Part shown: positions 1 through 10,081 of the stretch, piece by piece
Layout: the number at the start of each line of letters is the position of its first letter
Numbering within the stretch: the first letter of the stretch is position 1
Source of the DNA: Mangrovibacter yixingensis
Lineage (GTDB): Bacteria > Pseudomonadota > Gammaproteobacteria > Enterobacterales > Enterobacteriaceae
Direction of reading: 5' to 3'
Assembly (NCBI RefSeq): GCF_020523985.1
Contig: NZ_JAIVKM010000008.1
Span: 124,001 to 188,000, forward strand
DNA length: 64,000 nucleotides
The notes under the pieces: model-generated
The model's database searches: none
What the model saw: the letters and a program-made list of their open reading frames with translations, nothing else
What the model was told of the DNA's origin: nothing
Position numbers and translations under genes: made by a program

Positions 1-225
1 CGGCAAGCGCCGCTGAACAGAATAACCGAATTCCGGATAACTGCCCTGGTTTGGTGCAATTCTGTTTTACTGTTTCATGGCATCTACCGTTTGAACAAAA
101 AAACATCACAAGACCATAAATTCGATTATTACGAAGCCAGACAGGAATATGAATGCCAGTTAATGGATGATATTGTTGCCCTGAGAGCAACAGTCAATCA
201 TGAAAGGCCCGGATATGTTCCATGA
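1..225 (+). CDS. possible 3' end of an unidentified gene
   Basis: Reading frame 1 is open from the left edge to a TGA at 223-225, giving 74 residues with no start inside the window. The last 45 residues are hydrophilic and look protein-like, but I recognise no family. If real, its end overlaps the first codons of the LysR gene that follows. An open frame of this length can also arise by chance, so this is a weak call that needs the sequence to the left. Confidence 0.25.
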   Translation, partial: RQAPLNRITEFRITALVWCNSVLLFHGIYRLNKKTSQDHKFDYYEARQEYECQLMDDIVALRATVNHERPGYVP

Positions 226-1129
226 AAAGCAGGTGAGTTATCTGTATGAAGTTGGTATTCAGGGTGGAATCCGCCGTGCTGCGGATATTCTTGGCGTGAA
301 TCCTTCTGTTATCAGCCGGCAAATTAGTCAGCTCGAACGCCGTCTGCAACTCCCGCTTCTGGAACGCCGTGGCCGCACAGTTATTCTCACCGAAGCCGGG
401 AAACTGTTGGCAGAAGACTACTTTGAAAGCCGCCAGCGCCGGGAAAAGCTGGAAAGCCACTTACGGGATTTGCGCCATATGCGCGGTGGCTCTGTTTCTG
501 TGCGTATTGGTGGCGGGCTTATCAATGTGTTTATTCACGAGGTGATGACCCAGTTTGCCGAGTCCTGGCCGCAAGTGTTTGTGGAAATCAGTGTAGCCAG
601 CATGCAGGAAATGCTTAACGATATTGTGATGGGTGAAGCGGATATGGCGGTCGCGTTTGGGCCTATTGGCAGCCCGGAGCTGAAGCGCCACAGTTTCCGC
701 TGGGGGCCAATTTGTGCCGTGATGTCGCCAGGCCATGAGCTGGCTCAGCTGGAACGGGTAACCATTGAACAACTGGCGGAGCAGCGGTTAATCGCACTGA
801 CTGAAAGCTTTGGCCTGCAGCGCCATATGAACGCGATGTTCCAAAGCAAAGGGCTGGTATTTTCCCCCGCTTATCGCTGCAACTTGTTCTCTACCGCCAA
901 AGGGATGAGCCAGGCCGGTTTAGGCATTTCATTTATGAGCCGCTTCGCCGCCAGTTCGCTGATTGAGCAAGGAAAACTGGTTGCCATCCCGGTAGATCAC
1001 CCCATCGCCAGTAGTGCCCAGTGCCATTTGTTGCGCAACTCTGACCGCCGCTTCACCCCGGCCGCGCATCATATGTGGCGTTTATTACTCAATGCATTTA
1101 ACGACGCAGAAAGCACACTTCCCGCCTGA
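200..1129 (+). CDS. LysR-family transcriptional regulator
   Basis: A 309-residue regulator with an N-terminal winged helix-turn-helix (about residues 10-68, including AADILGVNPSVISRQISQLE) and a C-terminal substrate-binding fold that senses a small effector. The length is normal for LysR proteins. An alternative start is the ATG at 215 (Met6), which aligns better with the usual distance to the helix-turn-helix; neither start has a strong ribosome site. It lies 188 bp upstream of, and parallel to, the ATP-grasp/Anbu operon, so it may regulate it, but no binding site is obvious. The family is certain; the target is not known. Confidence 0.9.
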   Translation: MKGPDMFHEKQVSYLYEVGIQGGIRRAADILGVNPSVISRQISQLERRLQLPLLERRGRTVILTEAGKLLAEDYFESRQRREKLESHLRDLRHMRGGSVSVRIGGGLINVFIHEVMTQFAESWPQVFVEISVASMQEMLNDIVMGEADMAVAFGPIGSPELKRHSFRWGPICAVMSPGHELAQLERVTIEQLAEQRLIALTESFGLQRHMNAMFQSKGLVFSPAYRCNLFSTAKGMSQAGLGISFMSRFAASSLIEQGKLVAIPVDHPIASSAQCHLLRNSDRRFTPAAHHMWRLLLNAFNDAESTLPA

Positions 1130-1151
1130 ACTGCCAGAATTGTTATTTTTT

Positions 1152-1168
1152 TGCACCATAATAAAGCA
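1152..1168 (+). promoter_or_regulatory. possible NtrC-type enhancer site
   Basis: TGCACCATAATAAAGCA resembles the NtrC dyad (TGCAC, seven bases, GTGCA): the left half is perfect and the right half keeps GCA. It sits about 90 bp upstream of the sigma-54 core at 1256-1271, a normal enhancer distance. This is inference from one imperfect site. Confidence 0.35.
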
Positions 1169-1255
1169 AAAGCCGAGATAGCCGTCTTAACTAAAATCAC
1201 TGCACAGAGGGCAACACCACCGATAAAATTATAATAATCAAACAGATAATTACTA

Positions 1256-1271
1256 TGGCACGGTTTGTGCG
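1256..1271 (+). promoter_or_regulatory. sigma-54 (RpoN) promoter for the ATP-grasp/Anbu operon
   Basis: TGGCACGGTTTGTGCG carries the invariant GG (1257-1258) and GC (1269-1270) exactly ten bases apart, and the TGGCACG box matches the RpoN consensus in full; the second box is GTGC rather than TTGC. Transcription would begin near 1281, leaving a leader of about 35 bases before the ATG at 1318. This points to activation by an enhancer-binding protein, most simply NtrC. Confidence 0.65.
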
Positions 1272-1317
1272 TGTTCCCTTTCAGTTATTCCTGATTACGT
1301 AATAACTGGAGCGCGTA

Positions 1318-2757
1318 ATGATAAAAATAACCGTACCGGATGGCGTGTATTACGATGAAATGTTGACGGCAGAAGGAAAACAACGCCAACACTATGATGG
1401 CTGGTGGCAATGGTTTCAAAATACGGACCAAACTGCCATTCGCCAGAAAAAAGAGCAGGCAGAACTGCTGTTTCACCGTATCGGCATTACCTTTAATGTC
1501 TATGGTGAAGATGAAGGAACGGAACGGTTAATCCCTTTTGACAGCGTACCGCGCATTATTCCCGCCGATGAATGGAAAAAGCTCGACCAGGGCATTCGCC
1601 AGCGCGTTAAAGCGCTCAATGCTTTTCTCCATGATATTTACCACGACCAAACCATTCTTAAAGCCGGGTTAATCCCCGCTGAACAAGTGCTGGCCAATGA
1701 ACAGTTCCAGCCCTGTATGATTGGTATTGACCTGCATAACCACATTTACGCCCACATTACGGGCGTGGACATGGTTCGCAACAGTGACGGTAATTATTAC
1801 GTCCTGGAAGATAACCTGCGCACACCTTCTGGTGTGTCTTACATGCTGGAAAACCGCAAAATGATGATGCGGTTATACCCGGAGATGTTTGCCAACCAGC
1901 ATATCGCCCCGGTGGAACGTTACCCTGGCTACTTGTTACAAACACTGCGCGAAAGCTCACCGGTAGATGACCCCTGCGTGGTGGTGATGACGCCTGGGCG
2001 GTTTAACAGCGCCTACTTTGAACACAGTTTTCTGGCCCAGCAAATGGGGGTGGAGCTGGTTGAAAGTGCCGACCTGTTTATTAAATCTGGCGCAGTGTAT
2101 ATGCGCACCACGGAAGGGCCGCGCAGGGTTGATGTGATTTACCGCCGTATTGATGATGCCTGGCTTGACCCGCTGGCCTTCCGCGCAGATTCCATGCTCG
2201 GTGTGCCCGGCCTGCTTTCGGTGTACCGGGCAGGCGGCGTGGTGCTGGCCAATGCCATTGGCACTGGTGTGGCGGATGATAAATCCATCTACCCTTATGT
2301 GCCGGAAATGATCCGCTTTTACCTCGGCGAACAACCCATTCTCAACAATATTCCCACCTGGCAATGCCGCAAACCCGAAGACCTGAAATTCGTGCTCAAC
2401 AACCTCGACCAGATGGTGGTGAAAGAGGTGCATGGTGCTGGCGGCTACGGCATGTTAGTTGGCCCCAGGGCGACACGCAGTGAAGTGGAAGCCTTCCGTG
2501 AGCGCCTGCAGGCAAACCCGGCGAATTATATCGGCCAGGAAACCCTTGCGTTGTCCACCTGCCCCACGTTTGTGGATGACGGGCTGGCCCCACGCCATAT
2601 CGACTTGCGCCCCTTTGTGCTGTCCGGGCAGGAAACCCGCCTGGTGCCGGGTGGGTTAACCCGCGTAGCACTAACGGAAGGTTCACTGGTGGTGAACTCG
2701 TCTCAGGGCGGGGGAACCAAAGACACCTGGGTAATGGAGGACGATGAATCATGCTAA
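1318..2757 (+). CDS. circularly permuted ATP-grasp protein (DUF404/DUF407 type)
   Basis: First gene of a four-gene operon. The 479-residue protein matches the circularly permuted type 2 ATP-grasp family, recognised by the segments LEDNLRTPSGVSYMLENR (about 160-180), VDVIYRRIDD and VVKEVHGAGGYGM. ATP-grasp enzymes join a carboxylate to an amine via an acyl phosphate; members beside alpha-E and transglutaminase genes are thought to make or modify peptide-like amides, but the substrate is unknown. The start has a TGGAG ribosome site. The stop overlaps the alpha-E start by 7 bp, so the genes are translationally coupled. Confidence 0.9.
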   Translation: MIKITVPDGVYYDEMLTAEGKQRQHYDGWWQWFQNTDQTAIRQKKEQAELLFHRIGITFNVYGEDEGTERLIPFDSVPRIIPADEWKKLDQGIRQRVKALNAFLHDIYHDQTILKAGLIPAEQVLANEQFQPCMIGIDLHNHIYAHITGVDMVRNSDGNYYVLEDNLRTPSGVSYMLENRKMMMRLYPEMFANQHIAPVERYPGYLLQTLRESSPVDDPCVVVMTPGRFNSAYFEHSFLAQQMGVELVESADLFIKSGAVYMRTTEGPRRVDVIYRRIDDAWLDPLAFRADSMLGVPGLLSVYRAGGVVLANAIGTGVADDKSIYPYVPEMIRFYLGEQPILNNIPTWQCRKPEDLKFVLNNLDQMVVKEVHGAGGYGMLVGPRATRSEVEAFRERLQANPANYIGQETLALSTCPTFVDDGLAPRHIDLRPFVLSGQETRLVPGGLTRVALTEGSLVVNSSQGGGTKDTWVMEDDESC

Positions 2758-3680
2758 GCCGCACAGCCAGTGAATTGTTCTGGATGGCCCGCTATCTGGA
2801 ACGAGCAGAAAGTTTCGCCCGGATACTGGATGTTACTTACAAACTCTCCATGATGCCGCGCCACAGCCAGCAACAACGGGATTTGGCGTTACCCCTGAAC
2901 CTGTCGTGGACCCACGACTTGTTTCAGGCGCGTTATGCCCGTTTTTCGATGGATAACTTGCTGAATTTCTTTGCGATGGACAGTAACAACCCCAGCAGTA
3001 TTTGCAGTTGTGTTGAACTGGCATGGAACAATGCTCACGCGGTAAGAGGCAGCCTGTCGGCAGAAGTGTGGGAATGTATTAACACCACGCGCATTCAGTT
3101 GAAAAAATTGCGCAAGCAAGGTGTGGTGAACATTGGTGCCGATGCCTTTTTTGACTGGGTAAAAGACCGTGCTCACCTGTTTCGTGGTGCGATTTTTGGT
3201 ACGTTGCTGCGTAACGATGCTCTGTGTTTTATTCGCATTGGTACACTTATCGAACGCGCTCAGGCAACCACACAGCTTCTGTTAGTTAAAGACCAGCAAA
3301 TCAGTAACGACCCGGATTCCGTTCGCGAATATTACCGGCTCGATACCCTGTTACGCGCCGTGAGTGCCAGGGAAGCTTATAACAGCTTGTATCGCCAGCC
3401 TGTTACCCGTGAAACCGTGGCGGAGTTGCTAATTTTGCGCAACGACGTACCGCGCTCATTACGCGCCTGCATTGAAGATATTGTCGGCCAGCTTGAACTG
3501 GTGGCTAACCAGCACTCTCAACAACCCCTGCGCATAGCACACCAGTTAAATGTCGATTTACGGTTCAGCACGCTGGAGGATTTAGTCAAAGCAGATATGC
3601 AAAGTTACCTGACCGGCCTGTTAACGCGAATCAACGCCCTTGCAGACAGTATTCACAAAACTTATCTGGAGACGGTATGA
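2751..3680 (+). CDS. alpha-E domain protein (DUF403)
   Basis: A 309-residue, almost entirely alpha-helical protein beginning LSRTASELFWMARYLERAES, the typical N terminus of the alpha-E family. No catalytic residues are known for the family; it nearly always sits next to a circularly permuted ATP-grasp gene and is presumed to be its partner. No signal peptide or membrane segment is visible, so it should be cytoplasmic. It overlaps the ATP-grasp gene by 7 bp and the transglutaminase-like gene by 4 bp (ATGA), which indicates a tightly coupled operon. Family assignment is firm, function is unknown. Confidence 0.9.
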   Translation: MLSRTASELFWMARYLERAESFARILDVTYKLSMMPRHSQQQRDLALPLNLSWTHDLFQARYARFSMDNLLNFFAMDSNNPSSICSCVELAWNNAHAVRGSLSAEVWECINTTRIQLKKLRKQGVVNIGADAFFDWVKDRAHLFRGAIFGTLLRNDALCFIRIGTLIERAQATTQLLLVKDQQISNDPDSVREYYRLDTLLRAVSAREAYNSLYRQPVTRETVAELLILRNDVPRSLRACIEDIVGQLELVANQHSQQPLRIAHQLNVDLRFSTLEDLVKADMQSYLTGLLTRINALADSIHKTYLETV

Positions 3681-4498
3681 AGCTCACCATTAATCACCTG
3701 ACCCGTTACAGCTACGATGAAGAAGTGAAATTCAGTACCCAGTATTTGCGCCTGACACCGCAAGACTCCGGCCACCAGCATATTCGCGCCTGGACGCTCA
3801 CCTTCCCTGAATGTGCCAGCGTGGCCACTACCGATACCTGGGGCAATGTGCTGCATGTACTCACGTTGGATAATCCCCACAAAGAAATAGTGATTCATGC
3901 TCAGGGGATAGTCGATATTGCCGATAACGAAGAAAGCAATGAAACCGATGACGAACCCGCGCAGGTTTCCCCACTGGTTTTCCTGCGCAGTACGCCGCTG
4001 ACTCAGGCGAATGATGCTATTCGCACCTTTGCCAGCCACTATTTTCAGCCCGATGCGCCAGTGGAGAGTTTGACCTCGCTGATGGCAGCGCTGCGGGAGA
4101 GAATGCCCTATTCACCGGGGGCGACGCAGGTACAGGACAGTGCGGCAGAAGCCTTCGACAGAGGGATGGGTGTGTGTCAGGATCACAGCCATGTGTTTCT
4201 TGCCTGTTGCCGTAGCCTGCAAATCCCGGCACGCTATGTCAGCGGTTATGTGTACAGTAAGGATACCCACCACGTGGCGATGCATGCCTGGGTGGAAGTG
4301 TGGCTGGATAACCGATGGTTGGCCTTTGATATCACCAATAATACCCGCAGCCTGGCGCAACACCTGAAGCTGGCTGTCGGTCTGGACTACCTGGATGCCT
4401 GCCCGGTGCGCGGCAGCCGTCTGGGCGGTGGCGCAGAGGTTATGTTTTCTGAGGCTGAAGTGCGCCAGTTTTCCCAGCAGGCGCAACAACAGCAATAA
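3677..4498 (+). CDS. transglutaminase-like cysteine peptidase family protein
   Basis: The 273-residue protein has the N-terminal beta domain of bacterial transglutaminase-like proteins (about 1-80, beginning MKLTINHLTRYSYDEEV) and a papain-like core with the triad in order: Cys in GVCQDHSHVF, His in HVAMHAWVEV and Asp in AFDITNN. Such enzymes hydrolyse or transfer amide bonds. Its place between an ATP-grasp ligase and a proteasome-like peptidase suggests that the operon makes and removes a peptide or amide modification; this is an inference from context. An 18-bp gap separates it from the Anbu gene. Confidence 0.88.
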   Translation: MKLTINHLTRYSYDEEVKFSTQYLRLTPQDSGHQHIRAWTLTFPECASVATTDTWGNVLHVLTLDNPHKEIVIHAQGIVDIADNEESNETDDEPAQVSPLVFLRSTPLTQANDAIRTFASHYFQPDAPVESLTSLMAALRERMPYSPGATQVQDSAAEAFDRGMGVCQDHSHVFLACCRSLQIPARYVSGYVYSKDTHHVAMHAWVEVWLDNRWLAFDITNNTRSLAQHLKLAVGLDYLDACPVRGSRLGGGAEVMFSEAEVRQFSQQAQQQQ

Positions 4499-4516
4499 AT
4501 AGTACGAGAGTGTTCC

Positions 4517-5245
4517 ATGACCTACTGTGTGGCCATGTGCCTGTCTGACGGGCTGGTATTCGCTTCTGACTCCCGCACCAATGCGGGAGTAGACCATATT
4601 GCAACGTTTAAAAAATTACATGTATTCAGCCGGAATGCTGACCGGGTGCTGGTGTTGCAGTCTGCCGGTAACCTGGCAACCACACAGAGCGTTATCAACC
4701 TGTTGTCTGCGCGGATTCAGGCAGAGCAGGAGCCCAACCTGATGCAGGCGCACTCCATGTATGATGCCGCCACATTAGTTGGGCAAACATTGCAGGAAGT
4801 GGTCCAGCGCGACAGCCGTGCACAGCAAAATGGCAGCACCGTTAATTTTGGCTGTAACCTGCTATTAGGCGGGCAAATCCATGGCGAACCCCACCGCCTG
4901 TTTCATATTTACCCGGAAGGCAACTTTATTGAAGCGACCCAGGACACGCCTTATTTCCAAATTGGCGAAAGCAAGTATGGCAAGCCGATTATTGACCGGG
5001 TGTTGCGCCAGGATACGCCGCTGGAACAGGCAATGTGCTGTGCGCTGGTGTCGATAGATTCCACACTGCGCAGTAATCTTTCGGTGGGCATGCCGCTGGA
5101 TGTCATGCTTTACCGCGCCAATAGTTTTGATGCCAGTGGGCAACGGCGTATTACCGAAGATGACCCCTGGTTTTCCACCATACGTAAAGCCTGGTCGGAA
5201 GGGTTGCAAAACACCTTCCGCCAGTTACCTCCATTTTCGCTTTAA
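4517..5245 (+). CDS. Anbu-type proteasome homologue (NTN-hydrolase peptidase)
   Basis: A 242-residue member of the bacterial proteasome-like Anbu family. The protein starts MTYCVAMCLSDGLVF, so removal of Met exposes a Thr as the N-terminal nucleophile; Asp18 in SDSRTN and the Lys pair in TFKKLH fit the Asp17 and Lys33 of proteasome beta subunits. There is no propeptide and no HslU or other ATPase gene nearby. The gene closes the ATP-grasp/alpha-E/transglutaminase operon, the gene company known for Anbu. Substrate and role are unknown; the ribosome site is GAGAG. Convergent with cusA, with terminator hairpins between. Confidence 0.88.
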   Translation: MTYCVAMCLSDGLVFASDSRTNAGVDHIATFKKLHVFSRNADRVLVLQSAGNLATTQSVINLLSARIQAEQEPNLMQAHSMYDAATLVGQTLQEVVQRDSRAQQNGSTVNFGCNLLLGGQIHGEPHRLFHIYPEGNFIEATQDTPYFQIGESKYGKPIIDRVLRQDTPLEQAMCCALVSIDSTLRSNLSVGMPLDVMLYRANSFDASGQRRITEDDPWFSTIRKAWSEGLQNTFRQLPPFSL

Positions 5246-5330
5246 GTAAGCCGCGCCTTCAAAGGCGCGCGAGGCTGATGACAAACCTCATGCCTGCACA
5301 GTGCCAGAGGATGTGACCCAATAAAAAACC

Positions 5331-5401
5331 GGGAAAATCAACTCGTTGATTTTTGCCCGCTAACTAAAAAGAAGGAAAAACCACGTTTTTTCCTTCTTTT
5401 T
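5331..5401. terminator. paired hairpins between convergent operons
   Basis: Two strong inverted repeats occupy the gap. One is GGG-AAAATCAAC / GTTGATTTT-GCCC at 5331-5358. The second pairs AAAAAGAAGGAAAAA (5366-5380) with the complementary T-rich arm ending at 5401 and leaves a U run on either strand, so it can end both the Anbu operon and the copper operon. A smaller GC hairpin lies at 5252-5269. Confidence 0.75.
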
Positions 5402-5438
5402 CATCAATCTGCCGCGCCTTCCCTGGCACGCTGAAACC

Positions 5439-8400
5439 TCAACCTTTACGGTGTGAGAGCAAATACACCGCCGGGATCACCAACATCGACAATAACGGTG
5501 CGGTGATCATGCCGCCAATCATAGGCGCGGCAATGCGCTGCATCACTTCAGAGCCTGTACCGCCACCCCACATAATGGGCAGTAAGCCTGCCATTATCGT
5601 GGCGACAGTCATCACTTTGGGCCTTACACGCAATACCGCCCCTTCGTGGATCCCCGCCAGCAACTGGTGGCGTGTCAGCAGCCCTTCTTTGCGCTGGTGC
5701 TGTATGGCATGGTTCAGGTAGAGCACCATAATCACCCCGAACTCTGCCGCCACCCCAGCCAGTGCTATAAAGCCCACCGCTGTAGCCACCGACAAGTTGT
5801 ACCCCAGTAAATAGAGCAGCCATACCCCGCCAATCAGGGAAAATGGCAGTGTGCCCATAATTAACAGTGCATCTTTAACTTGCTGGAAAGTCAGGTACAG
5901 CAGGACAAAAATAATCACCAGAGTCACTGGCAATACCACTTTCAGTTTTGCCGCTGCACGGGACATATACTCAAACTGCCCGGACCAGGTTAACGACACA
6001 CCTTGCGGCAACTGAACTTGCTGGTTAACCGCCTGCTGCATCGCCAACACAGCTGAGCGCAAATCCCGGCCACGAATATCCACATACACCCAGTCAGATA
6101 AGCGAGCGTTTTCACTTTTCAGCATGGCCGGGCCTTCACTCACTGACACTGAGGCCAGTTGAGACAGCGCAACTTGTGCGCCTGATGCAGTGACCACCGG
6201 CAAATCCCGTATTTTCTGTACCGAATCACGCATCTCCCGTGGGTAGCGAATGCTGATAGGGTAACGCTCACGCCCTTCCAGGGTTTGCCCAATATTTTCC
6301 CCGCCCACCAGGCTCGATACCACAGACTGTAACTCCCGCACGGAAACGCCATAGCGGGCAGCGGCGGCACGGTCGATATCAATATTGATATAACGCCCGC
6401 CATCCAGGCGTTCTGCCAGTGCCGATGTGACGCCGGGTACAGTTTTCACCACACGCTCAATCTGTTCCGCGACCTGTTCCAGTTGCGCCAGGTTATCGCC
6501 ATTCACCTTGATGCCGACCGGGCTCTTAATCCCGGTAGAGAGCATATCCAGCCGGTTGCGGATTGGCGGTACCCACACGTTCGCAATACCCGGAACCTGC
6601 ACCGTCTTATCCAACTCATTAATCAGCTTTTTCATGGTCATGCCAGGGCGCCACTGATCTTTGGGTTTAAAGTGAATAGTGGTTTCCAGCATGGTTAACG
6701 GTGCCGGGTCGGTTGCGGTATCTGCCCGCCCCACTTTACCGAATACCGTCTCCACTTCAGGCACGGTTTTAATCATCCGGTCCGTCAGTTGCAGCAGACG
6801 CCCGGCTTCCTGAGCCGAAATACCCGGCAGCGTAGAGGGCATATACAGCAAATCGCCTTCGTCCAGCGCGGGCATAAATTCACTGCCCAGGCGTGATAAC
6901 GGCCACAGTGTCGCTACCAACAATACCCCCGCCAGTGCCAGCGTGGTTTTTGGCCGCGCCAGTACCCAGGCCAGCAGTGGTTCATAACCCCGAATCAACA
7001 TACGGTTAACCGGGTTGGCCTGCTCATCAGGGATTTTTCCGCGAATAAAATAGCCCATCAGTACCGGAACCAGGGTGATCCCCAACCCGGCAGCCACCGC
7101 CATAGACCAGGTTTTGGTGAAGGCCAGCGGCGAAAACATTTTCCCTTCCTGGGCTTCCAGCGTGAACACCGGAATAAAAGACAACGTAATAATCAGCAGG
7201 CTGCAAAACAGTGCCGGGCCAACTTCTGCCGCGCTCTGCCCGGCAACATGCCAGTAGTCATTACCTTGTGGTGTTTGCCCCGGATGCTCATGTCGCCATC
7301 GTTCCAGCCCTTTGTGCATGTTCTCTATCATGACGATAGCCGCATCCACCATGGCACCAATGGCAATGGCTATCCCGCCCAGTGACATAATATTGGCGCT
7401 GACACCCTGGTAATGCATGACGATAAACGCCCCCAGGATACCCAGTGGCAAACTAATCATTGCCACCAGCGCCGAACGGAAGTGAAACAGGAACAGCGCG
7501 CAGACCAGCGCCACCACAATAAACTCTTCAATCAGTTTGTGGGTCAGGGTTTCAACGGAGTGCTTAATCAGTAACGAACGGTCATAAACCGGGATGATTT
7601 CAACCCCCGCTGGCAAACTGCGTTTGACTTCAGCGAGCCGGGTTTTCACAGCATCGATGGTAGCAAGGGCGTTTTTACCCGAGCGCATAATGATAATGCC
7701 GCCGGTTACCTCGCCTTCGCCATTAAGCTCTGCCACACTGCGCCGTAATTCCGGCCCGCGTCGAATCGTTGCCACATCAGACAGCATGACTGGCACACCG
7801 TTGCGGCTGGTAATCACGACATTCGCAAAGTCTTGCAGGTTTTTCAGGTAGCCGGAGGTGCGCACCATATATTCGGCCTCACCCATTTCAACCACCGCAC
7901 CACTCCCTTCCTGGTTGGCACTTTTCACCGCATCGGCAACTTGCTGATGGGTAACATTCAGTGCCCGCATGCGGTCTGGGTTCAGTACAATTTGGTACTG
8001 CTTCACCATGCCACCCACACTGGCCACTTCCGAAACATTGGGGACTGTTTTCAGTTCATATTTCAGGATCCAGTCCTGAATGGCGCGTAAATCCCCCAGG
8101 CTGTGTTTGCCAGTTTTGTCGGCCAGTACGTATTCATATACCCAACCCACACCCGTTGCATCCGGCCCCAGCGAAGCACGGGCTTCCGGCGGCAGGCTCG
8201 ACTGCACCTGGCTTAAATACTCCAGCACACGGGAACGCGCCCAGTACGGGTCTGTGCCATCATCAAACAGGATATACACGTAGGCATCGCCAAACATGGA
8301 ATACCCCCGCACGGTTTTAGCACCGGGTACGGATAACATGGTGGTGGTCAGTGGGTAAGTGACCTGGTCTTCAACAATTTGTGGCGCTTTGCCGGGGTAA

Positions 8401-8555
8401 CTGACCCGCACAATCACCTGGGTGTCTGACAAATCAGGCAGTGCATCAAGCGGGGCATTTTTTACTGCCCAAACGCCCCATGCCGCCATCATTACCGCCG
8501 CCAGCAAAACCAACAGGCGGTTACGTAAAGACCAGCGAATTATTGCTGCAATCAT
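5439..8555 (-). CDS. cusA: Cu(I)/Ag(I) efflux RND pump, CusA type
   Basis: Inner-membrane proton-driven RND transporter of 1038 residues, the heavy-metal subgroup size. Twelve membrane spans are arranged in the usual pattern, with the proton-relay Asp in [13 protein letters not shown] and the metal-path methionines near PLTMLETTI and [10 protein letters not shown], matching the CusA/SilA copper-silver class and not the CzcA zinc class. It is the last gene of the operon and overlaps cusB by 4 bp. It would complex with the CusB adaptor and the TolC-type channel encoded just upstream to move monovalent copper or silver out of the periplasm. Confidence 0.92.
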   Translation of the reverse strand: MIAAIIRWSLRNRLLVLLAAVMMAAWGVWAVKNAPLDALPDLSDTQVIVRVSYPGKAPQIVEDQVTYPLTTTMLSVPGAKTVRGYSMFGDAYVYILFDDGTDPYWARSRVLEYLSQVQSSLPPEARASLGPDATGVGWVYEYVLADKTGKHSLGDLRAIQDWILKYELKTVPNVSEVASVGGMVKQYQIVLNPDRMRALNVTHQQVADAVKSANQEGSGAVVEMGEAEYMVRTSGYLKNLQDFANVVITSRNGVPVMLSDVATIRRGPELRRSVAELNGEGEVTGGIIIMRSGKNALATIDAVKTRLAEVKRSLPAGVEIIPVYDRSLLIKHSVETLTHKLIEEFIVVALVCALFLFHFRSALVAMISLPLGILGAFIVMHYQGVSANIMSLGGIAIAIGAMVDAAIVMIENMHKGLERWRHEHPGQTPQGNDYWHVAGQSAAEVGPALFCSLLIITLSFIPVFTLEAQEGKMFSPLAFTKTWSMAVAAGLGITLVPVLMGYFIRGKIPDEQANPVNRMLIRGYEPLLAWVLARPKTTLALAGVLLVATLWPLSRLGSEFMPALDEGDLLYMPSTLPGISAQEAGRLLQLTDRMIKTVPEVETVFGKVGRADTATDPAPLTMLETTIHFKPKDQWRPGMTMKKLINELDKTVQVPGIANVWVPPIRNRLDMLSTGIKSPVGIKVNGDNLAQLEQVAEQIERVVKTVPGVTSALAERLDGGRYINIDIDRAAAARYGVSVRELQSVVSSLVGGENIGQTLEGRERYPISIRYPREMRDSVQKIRDLPVVTASGAQVALSQLASVSVSEGPAMLKSENARLSDWVYVDIRGRDLRSAVLAMQQAVNQQVQLPQGVSLTWSGQFEYMSRAAAKLKVVLPVTLVIIFVLLYLTFQQVKDALLIMGTLPFSLIGGVWLLYLLGYNLSVATAVGFIALAGVAAEFGVIMVLYLNHAIQHQRKEGLLTRHQLLAGIHEGAVLRVRPKVMTVATIMAGLLPIMWGGGTGSEVMQRIAAPMIGGMITAPLLSMLVIPAVYLLSHRKG

Positions 8556-10081
8556 CGTTGAGCCTTATGCCCGTCGGTGGGCATGTTCATGATGGATTCA
8601 AGGCGTGCGCCATCTTCGGTCATGGTGAATGAGAACATCACATGGTCGCCAATTTTCAGCCCCTGCTGTTGTTGCGGGGTTGCCGCAAAATCCATGGTCA
8701 TAGGTGGCCATTTCAGGGCAGGAATCGCTTCGTGAGAAATGGTGACAGCGCCATCAACCAGCGCGACTACCACACCATTCGCGGAAACAGCCGCTGGTGC
8801 ATTTGCCTTTGTGTGTGTAGAGGTTTCTGTGGCTGTATTGCCCGGTGTGTTGTCGGCCATTTCCGGTAACGCGCTACGCAGGCTCGCTTCTGAATCAATC
8901 AGGAATTGCCCGGAAACCACAATACGCTGGCCTTCCTTAAGCCCTGATTTCACTTCGACAAAGCCCTGAGCATGCTCACCGAGCGTGACAGCCTGCGGTG
9001 AGAAATAGCCGTCTTTTTCAGCCAGCAAGACCCGGTTTTGGCTGCCAGTGGTAATCAGCGCTTCTTCCGGAATCGCCAGTACAGGAGCCGGTTGTGTAGC
9101 TGGGGTTAGCGCCATATGCAGGTACATGCCGGGGCGCAGTTGCTGGTCGGGGTTATCAAGTGTGACCCGCGCTTTCAGGGTGCGGGTATCGGCATCCAGG
9201 TTTGGTAATACTTCGGTGACCTTGCCCTGAAAAACTTTGCCCGGCCAGGCTTGAGTGGTGGCGGTGACCTCGCTACCGGTATGAACCAGTGCTGCCTGGT
9301 TTTGCGGGTAATCCAGCACAGCCCAGACGGTGTTAAGTGCCGCGACATCAAACAATGCCTGGGTAGCTGACACTTGCGCGCCTTCACGCACATCTAACTG
9401 GTTAATATAACCGGCCTGGGAAGCGCGCACGGTTACCCTGGTTTGTGGCTTATGGGTACGTTCCACCTGGCGAATTATCTCTTCTGGCATAAATAGCAGA
9501 GCAAGACGTTCACGCGCCGCGTGGTTTAATGCTGCGTCGCCCAATGCTCTGACAGCCAGGTACTCCTGCTGAGCCGCTGCCCATTGCGGGATCCACAACT
9601 GTGCCAGGGCTTCACCTTTGTGCACAAATTGCTGTGGTGCATTCACATACAGTTTTTCCACCAGGCCGCTGGCAAGTGCAGGCACCGTTACCCGGGTGCG
9701 TTCGTTCACAGCCACCGTGCCATAGCCATCCAGGCGGGCTTCCATAACCCGCTTTGTGACGTCGGCAGTACGCACACCAAGGTTCTGTTGCTGCCGGGCA
9801 CTGACCTGCACGCCGTCCGGTTGCCCTTCTTCATCGGCGTAGCGTGGCACCAGGTCCATATCCATAAAGGGCGATTTACCGGGTTTATCAAACCGGGTAC
9901 CCGGCGTCATTGGGTCATACCAGTACAACACTTTACGCTCACCGCCAGCACCAGGTGCTGCGGCTTGATCGCTTGTGTTAGCAGTGTCCCCGCTACTGTG
10001 TTTACCGGCAAACCAGCCGGCAGAGATTAAAACAACGGCACAAAGCGCCATCAGGCTAATACGACGTAATTGCGGTTTCAT
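8552..10081 (-). CDS. cusB: CusB periplasmic adaptor with C-terminal CusF-like domain
   Basis: Membrane-fusion protein of 509 residues. A signal anchor (about 8-27) is followed by the Met-rich metal-binding segment [20 protein letters not shown] and MDMDLVPRY, then the barrel-sandwich and beta-barrel domains. About 80 residues longer than E. coli CusB as I know it: residues from about 430 form a CusF-like OB fold with the copper ligands in [14 protein letters not shown] (His, Trp and two Met). The fusion would tether a metallochaperone to the pump. Overlaps cusA and the channel gene by 4 bp each. Confidence 0.92.
   Translation of the reverse strand: MKPQLRRISLMALCAVVLISAGWFAGKHSSGDTANTSDQAAAPGAGGERKVLYWYDPMTPGTRFDKPGKSPFMDMDLVPRYADEEGQPDGVQVSARQQQNLGVRTADVTKRVMEARLDGYGTVAVNERTRVTVPALASGLVEKLYVNAPQQFVHKGEALAQLWIPQWAAAQQEYLAVRALGDAALNHAARERLALLFMPEEIIRQVERTHKPQTRVTVRASQAGYINQLDVREGAQVSATQALFDVAALNTVWAVLDYPQNQAALVHTGSEVTATTQAWPGKVFQGKVTEVLPNLDADTRTLKARVTLDNPDQQLRPGMYLHMALTPATQPAPVLAIPEEALITTGSQNRVLLAEKDGYFSPQAVTLGEHAQGFVEVKSGLKEGQRIVVSGQFLIDSEASLRSALPEMADNTPGNTATETSTHTKANAPAAVSANGVVVALVDGAVTISHEAIPALKWPPMTMDFAATPQQQQGLKIGDHVMFSFTMTEDGARLESIMNMPTDGHKAQR

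Noticed and set aside
4112-4597. 161-codon minus-strand frame over the transglutaminase gene
   Set aside because: Shadow of two plus-strand genes with clear homology.
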